Assembly (NCBI GenBank): GCA_030629295.1
Contig: DAOVPH010000109.1
Coordinates: forward strand, 1-5,725
DNA from: Candidatus Latescibacterota bacterium
GTDB taxonomy: Bacteria > Latescibacterota > MVCY01
Direction of reading: 5' to 3'
Length of the DNA stretch: 5,725 nucleotides
Of the stretch, positions 1-5,725 are shown piece after piece. The notes beneath the pieces are model-generated. The model did no database searches. It saw only the letters and a program-made list of their open reading frames with translations, and was not told the origin of the DNA. Each line of letters starts with the position of its first letter. The stretch's first letter is position 1. The position numbers and the translations under genes were made by a program.

Positions 1-546
1 TCCCTCTACGTAGCCATCGGTTAAGGCTTCCAATTTGATTAGTTGGGAGTTCATATAGTTAGCAGCCACCTTTGCTGAAGCTGGGAGGGTATTGGGAGCC
101 ATTCTGTTCCATGAGGATACCCGGACAGCGACCCCTTTTTCATCGGAATCGGCCCCCAGGTATTTCCCCCATCTCCAGGTAGCGATGGCCACCTCAATTG
201 GACAGGGGGTGGGATCCACACCTAAGGAATTATAGCCCCGAAATACAATAGGCCGCACATAACAGCTATGCAGCCGGTTAGCACGGATTGTCTCCAAGAC
301 AGCCTGAGAAAGTTCTTCCAATGAATAGGGGATCTTCATTCGGTAGATCTTACAGGAGTCAAAAAGGCGGCGCAGATGGTCTTTTAAGCGGAAGCAAGCA
401 GCCCCCCGTTCAGTCTCATAGCACCGAAACCCCTCGAAGGCACTGGAGCCATAGTGAACAACATGGGACAGCACATGTATGCGAGCATCGTCCCAATTTA
501 CTAAGTTACCATTAAACCATATCTTCTCCGCTTCTGGAAACGCCAT
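1..546 (-). CDS. ilvE: Branched-chain amino acid aminotransferase, N-terminal part (cut by window edge)
   Basis: This PLP-dependent enzyme (fold type IV) transfers the amino group between leucine, isoleucine or valine and 2-oxoglutarate in the cytoplasm, the last step of branched-chain amino acid synthesis and the first of breakdown. The frame is open for 182 codons from the ATG to the left edge, against about 300 for the full family, so the C-terminal 40% is missing. Visible family marks are the start EKIWFNGNLVNW, the HYGSSAFEGFRCYE block (residues 31-44), YVRPIVFRGY (96-105), and NTLPASAKVAANY, whose Lys159 matches the Schiff-base lysine of IlvE. The start is well fixed: a GGGAGGAG ribosome binding site lies 4 bases upstream, and the gene begins 18 bases after the recJ stop. 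It has its own strong ribosome site and no visible promoter. A D-amino acid transaminase or aminodeoxychorismate lyase is less likely given the FEG and RPI blocks. The family call is secure; the exact substrate range is inferred. Confidence 0.93.
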   Translation of the reverse strand, partial: MAFPEAEKIWFNGNLVNWDDARIHVLSHVVHYGSSAFEGFRCYETERGAACFRLKDHLRRLFDSCKIYRMKIPYSLEELSQAVLETIRANRLHSCYVRPIVFRGYNSLGVDPTPCPIEVAIATWRWGKYLGADSDEKGVAVRVSSWNRMAPNTLPASAKVAANYMNSQLIKLEALTDGYVEG

Positions 547-558
547 TTTTCTCCTCCC
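547..558 (-). promoter_or_regulatory. Strong ribosome binding site of ilvE
   Basis: GGGAGGAG (558-551) followed by AAAA directly precedes the ATG at 546. The GGAGG core (557-553) sits 6 bases from the start, near-ideal spacing. It is the strongest ribosome site in the window, fixes the ilvE start, and suggests ilvE can be translated well without depending on recJ translation. Confidence 0.85.
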
Positions 559-564
559 TAGATT

Positions 565-2286
565 TTACCTTATATTCTTGACGCGAAGTTGAATTCTCTT
601 TTCTCCCTGCCAGTGGTCTTCCTCGATCACATATACCATGTCCAAGTTTTTCTCTCCAGGGATAAGGCGATAGAGCAAGTACCCCATTCTGAAACCGATA
701 CAATTGAAGACACTTCCGCCCTGACGGACCTTAAATCGGAGGTGTTCCTTGCCCACTATCATCGGGGTGCCCACCACTTCTAAGTTCCTGGAGACCATTA
801 CCGGTCTCATATTCTGGGAACCATAGGGGGCGAAATATCTGAGCAACCCGACCAGCCGGCTGTCGATCTGACCAAGATCAAGCTCAGCATCAATCTTAAG
901 CTTAGGTATTAACTGCTCGGGGGTCAGCACCGATCTTGCCACCGCCTGGAAATTCTCTCTAAACTGATCTATCTTTTCCCTCTTCACAGTAAGTCCAATG
1001 GCGTATTTATGTCCTCCGAAGGCCAGAAGGTCTGATTTACACCTTTTCAGGGCCTTATAAATGTTGAAATCTGGGATGCTGCGGCCCGACCCCCTTCCCT
1101 CTTTTCCATCCAGGGCTATCAGTATGGTGGGAAGATAGAATTCCTCGGCGATTCTGGAAGCCACAATTCCGATTACCCCAGGATGCCAGCCCTCGGAGTG
1201 AAGCACGATGGCGGGGTTAGATTCCCGGTCAATACTCTCTCTCGCCATCTGGGAGGCCTCTGAGAAGATCTGTTCATTCGTGCCTTTTCTCTTTCTGTTT
1301 TCCGACTCCAGTATCTTGGCGATATTGCGAGCCTGTACCTCATTTTCAGTGGTCAGGAGCCTCACTGCTCGTCCGGCATTTCCCATGCGTCCCACTGCAT
1401 TAATCCGCGGGGCGATGTTAAAAACCAAGTGTCCCGTGCCCAAAATTTTGCCAGTCAACCCAGTGTTCTCCAAAAGAGCCTTGAGTCCAAGATTGCTGGT
1501 AATCGCTATTTTATCTATTCCGTGCTTGGCCAGCACTCGGTTTTCGTCTCTGAGGGGCACGATATCGGCAACCGTTCCCAAGGCTATCAAATCGAGATGT
1601 TCGTACAGCTGGTTTTCATCCAGGTTTCTCTTCTGAAAGAGAGCCTGAGCCAGTTTGAATGCCACTCCTACTCCAGCTAACTCCTTGAAGGGATAGGAGC
1701 AGTCGTCCCGTTTTGGATCGAGCACTGCGGTCGCTGCCGGAAGTTCCTCTGCTGGCTGGTGATGGTCGGTGACAATAACATCGATACCCAGTTCCTTAGC
1801 CAGTTGTGTCTCTTCGACTGCGGTTACACCACAATCAACTGAGATAATCAGAGATACCCCTCTTTCTTGGGCCTCCTTAATACCTTCCATAGAGATACCG
1901 TAGCCTTCGGTCAATCTGTCTGGGATGTAGAAGGAGGGATTAGCGCCTAAAATTTTCGAGATTCTAAGCAGAAAGGACACAGCTGTAACCCCATCGACAT
2001 CGTAATCGCCATAGACCATAATCTGCTCTTGGGAATCTATCGCCCTGCTGAGTCGCTCTACAGCCTTTTCCATATCGGCCATTGTAAATGGGTCGTGCAG
2101 ATCTTCCAGCGAGAGTCGTAGAAATTCTTTCGAGTCTTCAAAATTCTCTATGCCCCGGTTCCAAAGAATCCGAGCGATAATCAACGGTACTTTGAGTTCC
2201 GATGCTAACCTCTCCAATTGTTCTTGGGGAGGCTCTGGGGGGAAAACCCAACGCTGTTCGAGCCGCATGTTCTCTGATTCTTGCAT
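565..2286 (-). CDS. recJ: Single-stranded-DNA-specific 5'-3' exonuclease RecJ
   Basis: RecJ degrades single-stranded DNA 5' to 3' in RecF-pathway recombination, mismatch repair and base-excision repair, using Mn/Mg ions. The 573-residue length is normal. The DHH domain shows DYDVDG (94-99), ISVDCG (148-153), VTDHH (172-176) and GTVADIVPL (237-245), which supply the metal-binding aspartates and histidines. RINAVGRMG (294-302) follows. The DHHA1 domain shows EGWHPGVIGIVASRI (365-379), GRGSGRS (397-403) and FGGHKYAIG (423-431), where AIG replaces the usual AAG. The tail from about 460 is the OB-fold domain, ending in the typical RVKNIR, so the protein is complete. The ATG shares one base with the holA stop (TAATG), which implies translation by reinitiation, since no clear ribosome site precedes it. 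A second ATG at 2268 (Met7) is a plausible alternative start. All expected catalytic residues are present, so an active nuclease is inferred. Confidence 0.97.
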   Translation of the reverse strand: MQESENMRLEQRWVFPPEPPQEQLERLASELKVPLIIARILWNRGIENFEDSKEFLRLSLEDLHDPFTMADMEKAVERLSRAIDSQEQIMVYGDYDVDGVTAVSFLLRISKILGANPSFYIPDRLTEGYGISMEGIKEAQERGVSLIISVDCGVTAVEETQLAKELGIDVIVTDHHQPAEELPAATAVLDPKRDDCSYPFKELAGVGVAFKLAQALFQKRNLDENQLYEHLDLIALGTVADIVPLRDENRVLAKHGIDKIAITSNLGLKALLENTGLTGKILGTGHLVFNIAPRINAVGRMGNAGRAVRLLTTENEVQARNIAKILESENRKRKGTNEQIFSEASQMARESIDRESNPAIVLHSEGWHPGVIGIVASRIAEEFYLPTILIALDGKEGRGSGRSIPDFNIYKALKRCKSDLLAFGGHKYAIGLTVKREKIDQFRENFQAVARSVLTPEQLIPKLKIDAELDLGQIDSRLVGLLRYFAPYGSQNMRPVMVSRNLEVVGTPMIVGKEHLRFKVRQGGSVFNCIGFRMGYLLYRLIPGEKNLDMVYVIEEDHWQGEKRIQLRVKNIR

Positions 2287-3272
2287 TATTCACACAGTCG
2301 GTAAACTAAGAGTTCCATTATGAGCCGTGGGTTCTGATAGCTTCGCTTCAGGTTGTTATCGGCTTGCAACAGTGCATCTAATCCTTTTTTCGTCCGAATC
2401 TCAGAGAAATCCTTTGCCTGATCTAGGAATCGGCCCAGAAAGTAAGAATGTATACCTATTCTCTTTCCTATCTGTTCGGGAGGCAGATGCTCCTCTATGC
2501 CTTTTTGGGCCTTGATTATATTCTTCAAATACCTGGTGATCATAAATATGATATGGGTGGTATTTTCTCCTGCCTCTAACATTCGATCCAGGATGAACAA
2601 CGCTTTGTCCTTCTGGCGGGTTCCGATGGCGTTCATTAATTCAAAGACACTGTTTTTCTTAGTAATACCTACTACTTTCTCCACATCCTCTCGGGTAATC
2701 AAGGGAGCTTGCTTCACGAACAGGCAGAGTTTGTCGATCTCATTTGCCAAGGCCCACAGGTCTGTGCCTACACTGCTGTGGAGCAGATCCACTGCGTCTT
2801 CAGATATCTTTTTCGCCTTTTCTCTCACTCGCTGTTGAATCCAGCCAGGGATTTTATTATCATAGAGAGGTCTAAATTCCACTGCCCATCCGTTGGCTCT
2901 TATTTGACGAAATGGGTCTTTGCGGAAATCAACCTTTTCGGCATCTAATATTAAAGAGGTAGAGAGACCGGCGGCAGTGACTGTGTTGACCAACTCTTTC
3001 AGTGTCTTGGAAGGAAGTCTATCGCACTCCTTTACCACTACCACTCTTCGCTCTGCCATTAAAGGAAATGAAGAAACCGCATCTACTAATGTGTCCAGGT
3101 TTACATCGTCGGCGTGGAAGACATCGAGGTTAAAATCCTTAGTGGCAGGGTCTATAATGGCTGGAATCAAGGCAGAGAAAGCCTGTTGACGCTGGAACCC
3201 CTCTCCAACCAGCAGGTAGATCGGCAGAAAATTCTTCTGTTTAACCGAAGTAAGTAGATGCTGGTAGGTCAC
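2286..3272 (-). CDS. holA: DNA polymerase III, delta subunit (clamp loader)
   Basis: Delta is the clamp-loader subunit that opens the beta sliding clamp so it can be placed on primed DNA at the replication fork. The 328-residue length is typical. The N-terminal AAA+-like domain contains LPIYLLVGEG (16-25), a degenerate nucleotide site without the GKT of Walker A, as expected because delta does not hydrolyse ATP. SFPLMAERRVVVVKECDRL (68-86) is the strongly conserved delta block and includes the hydrophobic SFPL segment in the region that contacts the clamp. The middle domain holds AEKVDFRKDPF (111-121) and SSVGTDLWALANEIDKL (166-182). The helical collar domain ends with LLQADNNLKRSYQNPRLIME (301-320). 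The start is GTG, preceded by GGAGG at 6-base spacing; it overlaps the end of the HU-TPR gene by 4 bases (GTGA), and the stop overlaps the recJ start. Sequence divergence is normal for HolA, and I see nothing to favour delta-prime or gamma/tau. Confidence 0.93.
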   Translation of the reverse strand: MTYQHLLTSVKQKNFLPIYLLVGEGFQRQQAFSALIPAIIDPATKDFNLDVFHADDVNLDTLVDAVSSFPLMAERRVVVVKECDRLPSKTLKELVNTVTAAGLSTSLILDAEKVDFRKDPFRQIRANGWAVEFRPLYDNKIPGWIQQRVREKAKKISEDAVDLLHSSVGTDLWALANEIDKLCLFVKQAPLITREDVEKVVGITKKNSVFELMNAIGTRQKDKALFILDRMLEAGENTTHIIFMITRYLKNIIKAQKGIEEHLPPEQIGKRIGIHSYFLGRFLDQAKDFSEIRTKKGLDALLQADNNLKRSYQNPRLIMELLVYRLCE

Positions 3273-4252
3273 TCCTTTCCTCCATCAAGCAAGTCAGAAA
3301 GAACCCTTTTTTTGTCTTTATGAGTCTTCCTTGAGTGTGCATCCTTTTCCGCAGGCGCGTTAGCCTTCCTATACATCTTCACCGCCTCATCGTGGCGCCC
3401 TTTTTTGTCATATAAAAGTCCTAACTGCCAAAAGACACTTCTGTTATGCGGTTCTTTTTCTAACAGTTGTTCAAACACTTCAATAGCCTTCTCGTGTCTC
3501 TGTAGCTGACTGTAAGAGGTGCCAAGGTAGTAATAAGATTTTGTATATTCGGGATCGATAGCTACTGCTTTCTCCAACTCCAAGATTGCCTTTTCGTAAA
3601 GTCCCTTTTTATAGAGAGCCACACCCATATTGTAATGGGCATCAGCACAGGAGGGATCAAGCTCCAAGGCCTTTTTGAATTCTTCCTGAGCCGTATCAAT
3701 CATTCCCATCTCCCAGCAGACTGCCCCCAGATTGTAATGCGCCTCTACATTGTTGGGTTGAAGCTTGATTACCTTGTTATACTCGTCTGCTGCCTTTTGA
3801 TATTCGCCCAGCGATTCGTAGGCCAGGCCTAACCCAATCCGTGCCTTGAACTCTCGGGGTTCCTGGTTCAGAATAGAGTTGTATATTTTTACCGCCTTGA
3901 GAGCATTGCCCTCATCGACCTCAGCCCTGGCCTCCTGGAGACGATGTTGTAAATCGGCACCAACTTTTTGTCCAAAGACCTCTAACACTGCCTCCTTGAA
4001 CTTGGGGTAAGGTTCAAACCGGGGTTCGTCCCTGGAAGGGAGCTGCAACCTCTCTCTGGTAGCTGGGTGAACGATTGCCCGGCTTTTCCTTCGCACCACC
4101 TTAAACTTCCCAAATCCCCGCAGTTGTAGAAGTTCGTGGTTTTCTAGGGCTCTTTTTATCACCGAGAGCATCGATTCCACTACCCGGGTTACCGTGGTCT
4201 TTTTGCATCCCGATAGATCTATAATCCGTCCGATTATCTCTGCCTTTGTCAT
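3269..4252 (-). CDS. HU/IHF-type DNA-binding domain fused to TPR repeats
   Basis: The protein has 327 residues, against about 90-100 for ordinary HU or IHF. Residues 1-95 are a complete HU/IHF fold: the helical start MTKAEIIGRIIDLSG, LLQLRGFGKFKVVRRKSR (41-58), the arm-tip VHPATRERLQLP (61-72), and PRFEPYPKFKEAV (77-89). Pro63 matches the intercalating proline of HU, but the usual Arg-Asn before it is Val-His, and the FKPG-type motif is FEPY. From about 102 to 297 there are six TPR units; the last five start at 136, 170, 204, 238 and 272, an exact 34-residue period, with the classic pattern (YNLGAVCWEMG, ALELDP, AHYNMG). A lysine-rich tail (303-316) follows. No signal peptide or membrane segment is seen, so it should be cytoplasmic. 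A DNA-bound adaptor that recruits protein partners is inferred; the partner is unknown. The ATG has only a weak upstream AGAG, but the HU fold begins right there. It overlaps holA by 4 bases. Confidence 0.9.
   Translation of the reverse strand: MTKAEIIGRIIDLSGCKKTTVTRVVESMLSVIKRALENHELLQLRGFGKFKVVRRKSRAIVHPATRERLQLPSRDEPRFEPYPKFKEAVLEVFGQKVGADLQHRLQEARAEVDEGNALKAVKIYNSILNQEPREFKARIGLGLAYESLGEYQKAADEYNKVIKLQPNNVEAHYNLGAVCWEMGMIDTAQEEFKKALELDPSCADAHYNMGVALYKKGLYEKAILELEKAVAIDPEYTKSYYYLGTSYSQLQRHEKAIEVFEQLLEKEPHNRSVFWQLGLLYDKKGRHDEAVKMYRKANAPAEKDAHSRKTHKDKKRVLSDLLDGGKE
3273..3283 (-). promoter_or_regulatory. Ribosome binding site of holA inside the HU-TPR gene
   Basis: GGAGG (3283-3279) lies within the last codons of the upstream gene, 6 bases before the GTG at 3272. 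The upstream stop TGA overlaps that start (GTGA). The arrangement supports the GTG start and implies that holA translation is coupled to that of the HU-TPR gene. Confidence 0.8.
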
Positions 4253-4276
4253 TTTCTCTGTTTTCTCGTCTCTTGC

Positions 4277-4323
4277 CTGAAGGGATACATTCAGAATTTG
4301 CTCCGGTTATGATTTCCCTTCAG
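4277..4323 (-). repeat. 9-bp inverted repeat with alternative pairing, upstream of the HU-TPR gene
   Basis: CTGAAGGGA (4323-4315 read on the minus strand) and TCCCTTCAG (4285-4277) are perfect complements separated by 29 bases. The loop holds the stop codon of the small membrane-protein gene and a second CTGAA (4296-4292) that could instead pair with TTCAG (4281-4277) in a short hairpin with an 8-base loop. The structure ends 24 bases before the HU-TPR ATG. No run of U follows, so it does not look like an intrinsic terminator. A role in translation control or mRNA processing is possible but unproven. Confidence 0.4.
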
Positions 4324-4501
4324 AATTCTTTATCTCTCGAAAGTCGGCATCTTCTATCTCTGACTTGTCGATATCTATATTGCGAGAAGATTTTCCCCCT
4401 TTGTGGAATTTGGGAATATTTCCTGTTCCTCCCAAAAGAAAGCTGATTGCCTTGTAGAGCAAATAGAGGATCAACCCCCAGAGCAGTATTCTAAAAAACA
4501 T
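4307..4501 (-). CDS. Small single-span membrane protein, unknown function
   Basis: A 64-residue product: residues 2-23 (FFRILLWGLILYLLYKAISFLL) form one hydrophobic segment, followed by a short glycine-rich and basic stretch (about 24-40, with KFHKGGKSSR) and an acidic tail IDIDKSEIEDADFREIK (42-58). By the positive-inside rule the soluble tail probably faces the cytoplasm, with an N-out anchor. I do not recognise a named family. Two closely spaced starts are possible: ATG at 4501 has AGG 5 bases upstream and begins right at the hydrophobic segment, while ATG at 4513 (68 residues) abuts AAGGGAG too closely for it to serve as its ribosome site. A longer in-frame start at 4594 would run inside the argS end and adds a hydrophilic stretch that looks like out-of-frame argS. 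The gene follows the argS stop by 23 bases and precedes the HU-TPR gene by 54. That it is a real gene is supported by the clear membrane anchor plus charged tail and by the fit in the operon. Confidence 0.72.
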   Translation of the reverse strand: MFFRILLWGLILYLLYKAISFLLGGTGNIPKFHKGGKSSRNIDIDKSEIEDADFREIKNSEGKS

Positions 4502-4524
4502 CTTAACCTGCATCTCCCTTGAAC

Positions 4525-5725
4525 TTACATCCTCTCTGGTGTCTCCATTCCCAGGAGGCTGAGTCCCTTCCCCAGTACTGTCCTGATGCACCAAACCAGA
4601 AGCACTCTGGCTTTACTGGTCTCCAGATCCTCAGAGAGCACCCGGAAGTGGTTGTAAAATCGGTTGCTTGCTTCGCAGAGATCCAGAAGATAAGTGGTCA
4701 CTACTGAGGGCTCGTATTCATCGGCTGCATGCTTGACGGTCTCCGGAAATCTGCTTAACAACCTGACAATCTCTGTTTCCATATCTGAGTTGAGAAGACT
4801 GAGGTTCACATTGTCGTCCACCTGGCGGCCGTATTTTCTGAGGACGCTGGAGAACCTGGCGTAGGTGTATTGAACATACGGCCCTGTCTGTCCGTTGAAG
4901 TTCAACATCCTGTCCCAGGAGAAGTCCACATCCTTCATTCTCTTGTTGCTCAGATCATTGAAGACGATAGCGCCGATTCCCACCTGGGTGGCGATCTTTC
5001 GCTTATCCTCCAACTCCGGGTTTTTCTCTTCTATTATCTTCTCTGTCAGCTCAACCGCCTTCTGGAACACCTCCTCCAAGAAGACAACATTCCCTTTTCG
5101 GGTGGACATTTTGCCGGTTCCAAATCTTACCAGACCGAAGGGCACATGTACCAGGGCGTTTGCATCTGGATCTGCCCAAGGGTAGCCGAGCAGCTCCAGA
5201 ACCTTGAAGATCTGCCTGAAATAAAGTTTCTGGTCTGCTCCTACCACATAGATCATCTTATCGAAACCGTAAGTGTCGAACCGGTACATTACTGCAGCGA
5301 TATCCCGGGTGGCATAGAGCGTTGAGCCGTCGGTTTTGCGCAGCAGACAGGGGGACATTCCGAATCTCTCCAGATCGACGATCAACGCCCCCTGGCTTTC
5401 CTGGGCAAGACCAGCAGTCTTGAGCTTGTTTATCGCTTCGGTCAACATCGAGTTATAGAAGCTCTCCCCGGCATAGGAATCGAAGTGGATATTCAGTATG
5501 TCGTAGATTCGCTGGAACTCCTTCAGGCTGATGTCTCGGAACCAACGCCAGAGACGGGTGGCCTCCTGCTCGCCGTCCTCCAAACTTCGAAACCAATCTC
5601 TGGCCTCTTCTTCTAATGATTTGTCCTTCTGAGCCTCAGCATGAAACTTCACATAAAGATCATACAGTTGCTGGACTGGCTTTACCTTTAACTGTTTTTC
5701 CTTTCCCCACTTTCGGTAAGCCACA
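4525..5725 (-). CDS. argS: Arginyl-tRNA synthetase, C-terminal two thirds (cut by window edge)
   Basis: This class I synthetase charges tRNA-Arg with arginine in the cytoplasm; unusually for class I, the family needs bound tRNA to activate the amino acid. About 399 residues are present, against about 550 for the family, so the N-terminal additional domain and the HIGH motif lie outside the window. Counting from the valine at 5724, visible marks are VAYRKWG at the start, TDGSTLYATRDIAA (131-144), YVVGADQKLYFRQIF (159-173), KMSTRKGN (205-212), which is the KMSKS-type loop in a variant form, and FNGQTGPYVQYTYARF (276-291), which opens the DALR anticodon-binding domain. The C-terminus ETPERM is typical, so the 3' end is intact. 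The GTG at 5724 is an internal valine of the conserved (I)VAY-WG block and not the true start. The gene is first of the visible series; its promoter would be to the right. Confidence 0.97.
   Translation of the reverse strand, partial: VAYRKWGKEKQLKVKPVQQLYDLYVKFHAEAQKDKSLEEEARDWFRSLEDGEQEATRLWRWFRDISLKEFQRIYDILNIHFDSYAGESFYNSMLTEAINKLKTAGLAQESQGALIVDLERFGMSPCLLRKTDGSTLYATRDIAAVMYRFDTYGFDKMIYVVGADQKLYFRQIFKVLELLGYPWADPDANALVHVPFGLVRFGTGKMSTRKGNVVFLEEVFQKAVELTEKIIEEKNPELEDKRKIATQVGIGAIVFNDLSNKRMKDVDFSWDRMLNFNGQTGPYVQYTYARFSSVLRKYGRQVDDNVNLSLLNSDMETEIVRLLSRFPETVKHAADEYEPSVVTTYLLDLCEASNRFYNHFRVLSEDLETSKARVLLVWCIRTVLGKGLSLLGMETPERM

Noticed and set aside
512..703. 63-codon open frame on the minus strand
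   Set aside because: It is an out-of-frame reading of the recJ end and ilvE start, both of which are secure; composition is not protein-like.
1208..1636. 142-codon open frame on the plus strand
   Set aside because: It lies wholly inside recJ on the opposite strand, has no recognisable motif or ribosome site, and recJ is unambiguous here.
3198..3227. Loss of the Walker A lysine in the HolA N-terminal domain as a defect
   Set aside because: Delta subunits normally lack a working nucleotide site, so GEG without GKT is expected.
4277..4323. Inverted repeat as an intrinsic terminator
   Set aside because: The loop is long and no U-run follows the 3' arm on the minus strand, so termination is unlikely.
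4502..4594. Upstream ATG at 4594 for the small membrane protein (95 residues)
   Set aside because: The extra residues overlap the argS C-terminal codons in another frame, are rich in Gly, Pro, Thr and Asp, and would bury the membrane anchor behind a polar extension; ATG at 4501 fits better.
4870..5325. 151-codon open frame on the plus strand (and an overlapping 96-codon one)
   Set aside because: Both are antisense to the conserved catalytic core of argS and show no protein-like domain signal.
5722..5724. GTG as the argS start codon
   Set aside because: It encodes the valine of the conserved VAY-WG block inside ArgS; the gene clearly continues past the window edge.
1..5725. CRISPR array, tRNA/rRNA gene, insertion sequence or phage element
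   Set aside because: No spaced direct repeats, no tRNA- or rRNA-like segment, no transposase or integrase, and no terminal repeats were seen; essentially all bases are in housekeeping-type coding sequence.

Overview
The window is a compact bacterial gene cluster read entirely from the minus strand. In order of transcription (high to low coordinates) it holds argS (3' two thirds only), a 64-residue single-span membrane protein, an HU/IHF-type DNA-binding domain fused to TPR repeats, holA (DNA polymerase III delta subunit), recJ (single-strand-specific 5'-3' exonuclease), and the first 182 codons of a branched-chain aminotransferase (ilvE), which runs off the left edge. Coding density is close to 100%. 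The largest gap between genes is 54 bases, so no stretch over 300 bases lacks a gene.

Junctions are tight: 23 bases between argS and the small membrane-protein gene, 54 bases before the HU-TPR gene, a 4-base GTGA overlap into holA, a 1-base TAATG overlap into recJ, and 18 bases into ilvE with a strong GGGAGGAG ribosome binding site. I see no convincing internal terminator or sigma-70 promoter, so the simplest reading is one transcription unit whose promoter lies to the right of the window. The one visible non-coding structure is a 9-bp inverted repeat around the stop codon of the small gene, just ahead of the HU-TPR start.

The organism is a bacterium, because delta subunit and bacterial-type RecJ are present. 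GC content looks mid-range. Shine-Dalgarno sites are used and both ATG and GTG starts occur. The gene order and the unusual HU-TPR fusion suggest an uncultivated or lightly studied lineage rather than a common model phylum, but I cannot name the phylum from sequence alone.

Functionally, the centre of the cluster is about DNA: a nucleoid-protein-like domain carrying a protein-interaction scaffold, the clamp-loader subunit that loads the sliding clamp, and a recombination/repair nuclease. The flanks are housekeeping: arginyl-tRNA synthesis and branched-chain amino acid metabolism. The most interesting item is the HU-TPR fusion, which is translationally coupled to holA. Next is the small membrane protein of unknown role beside it.
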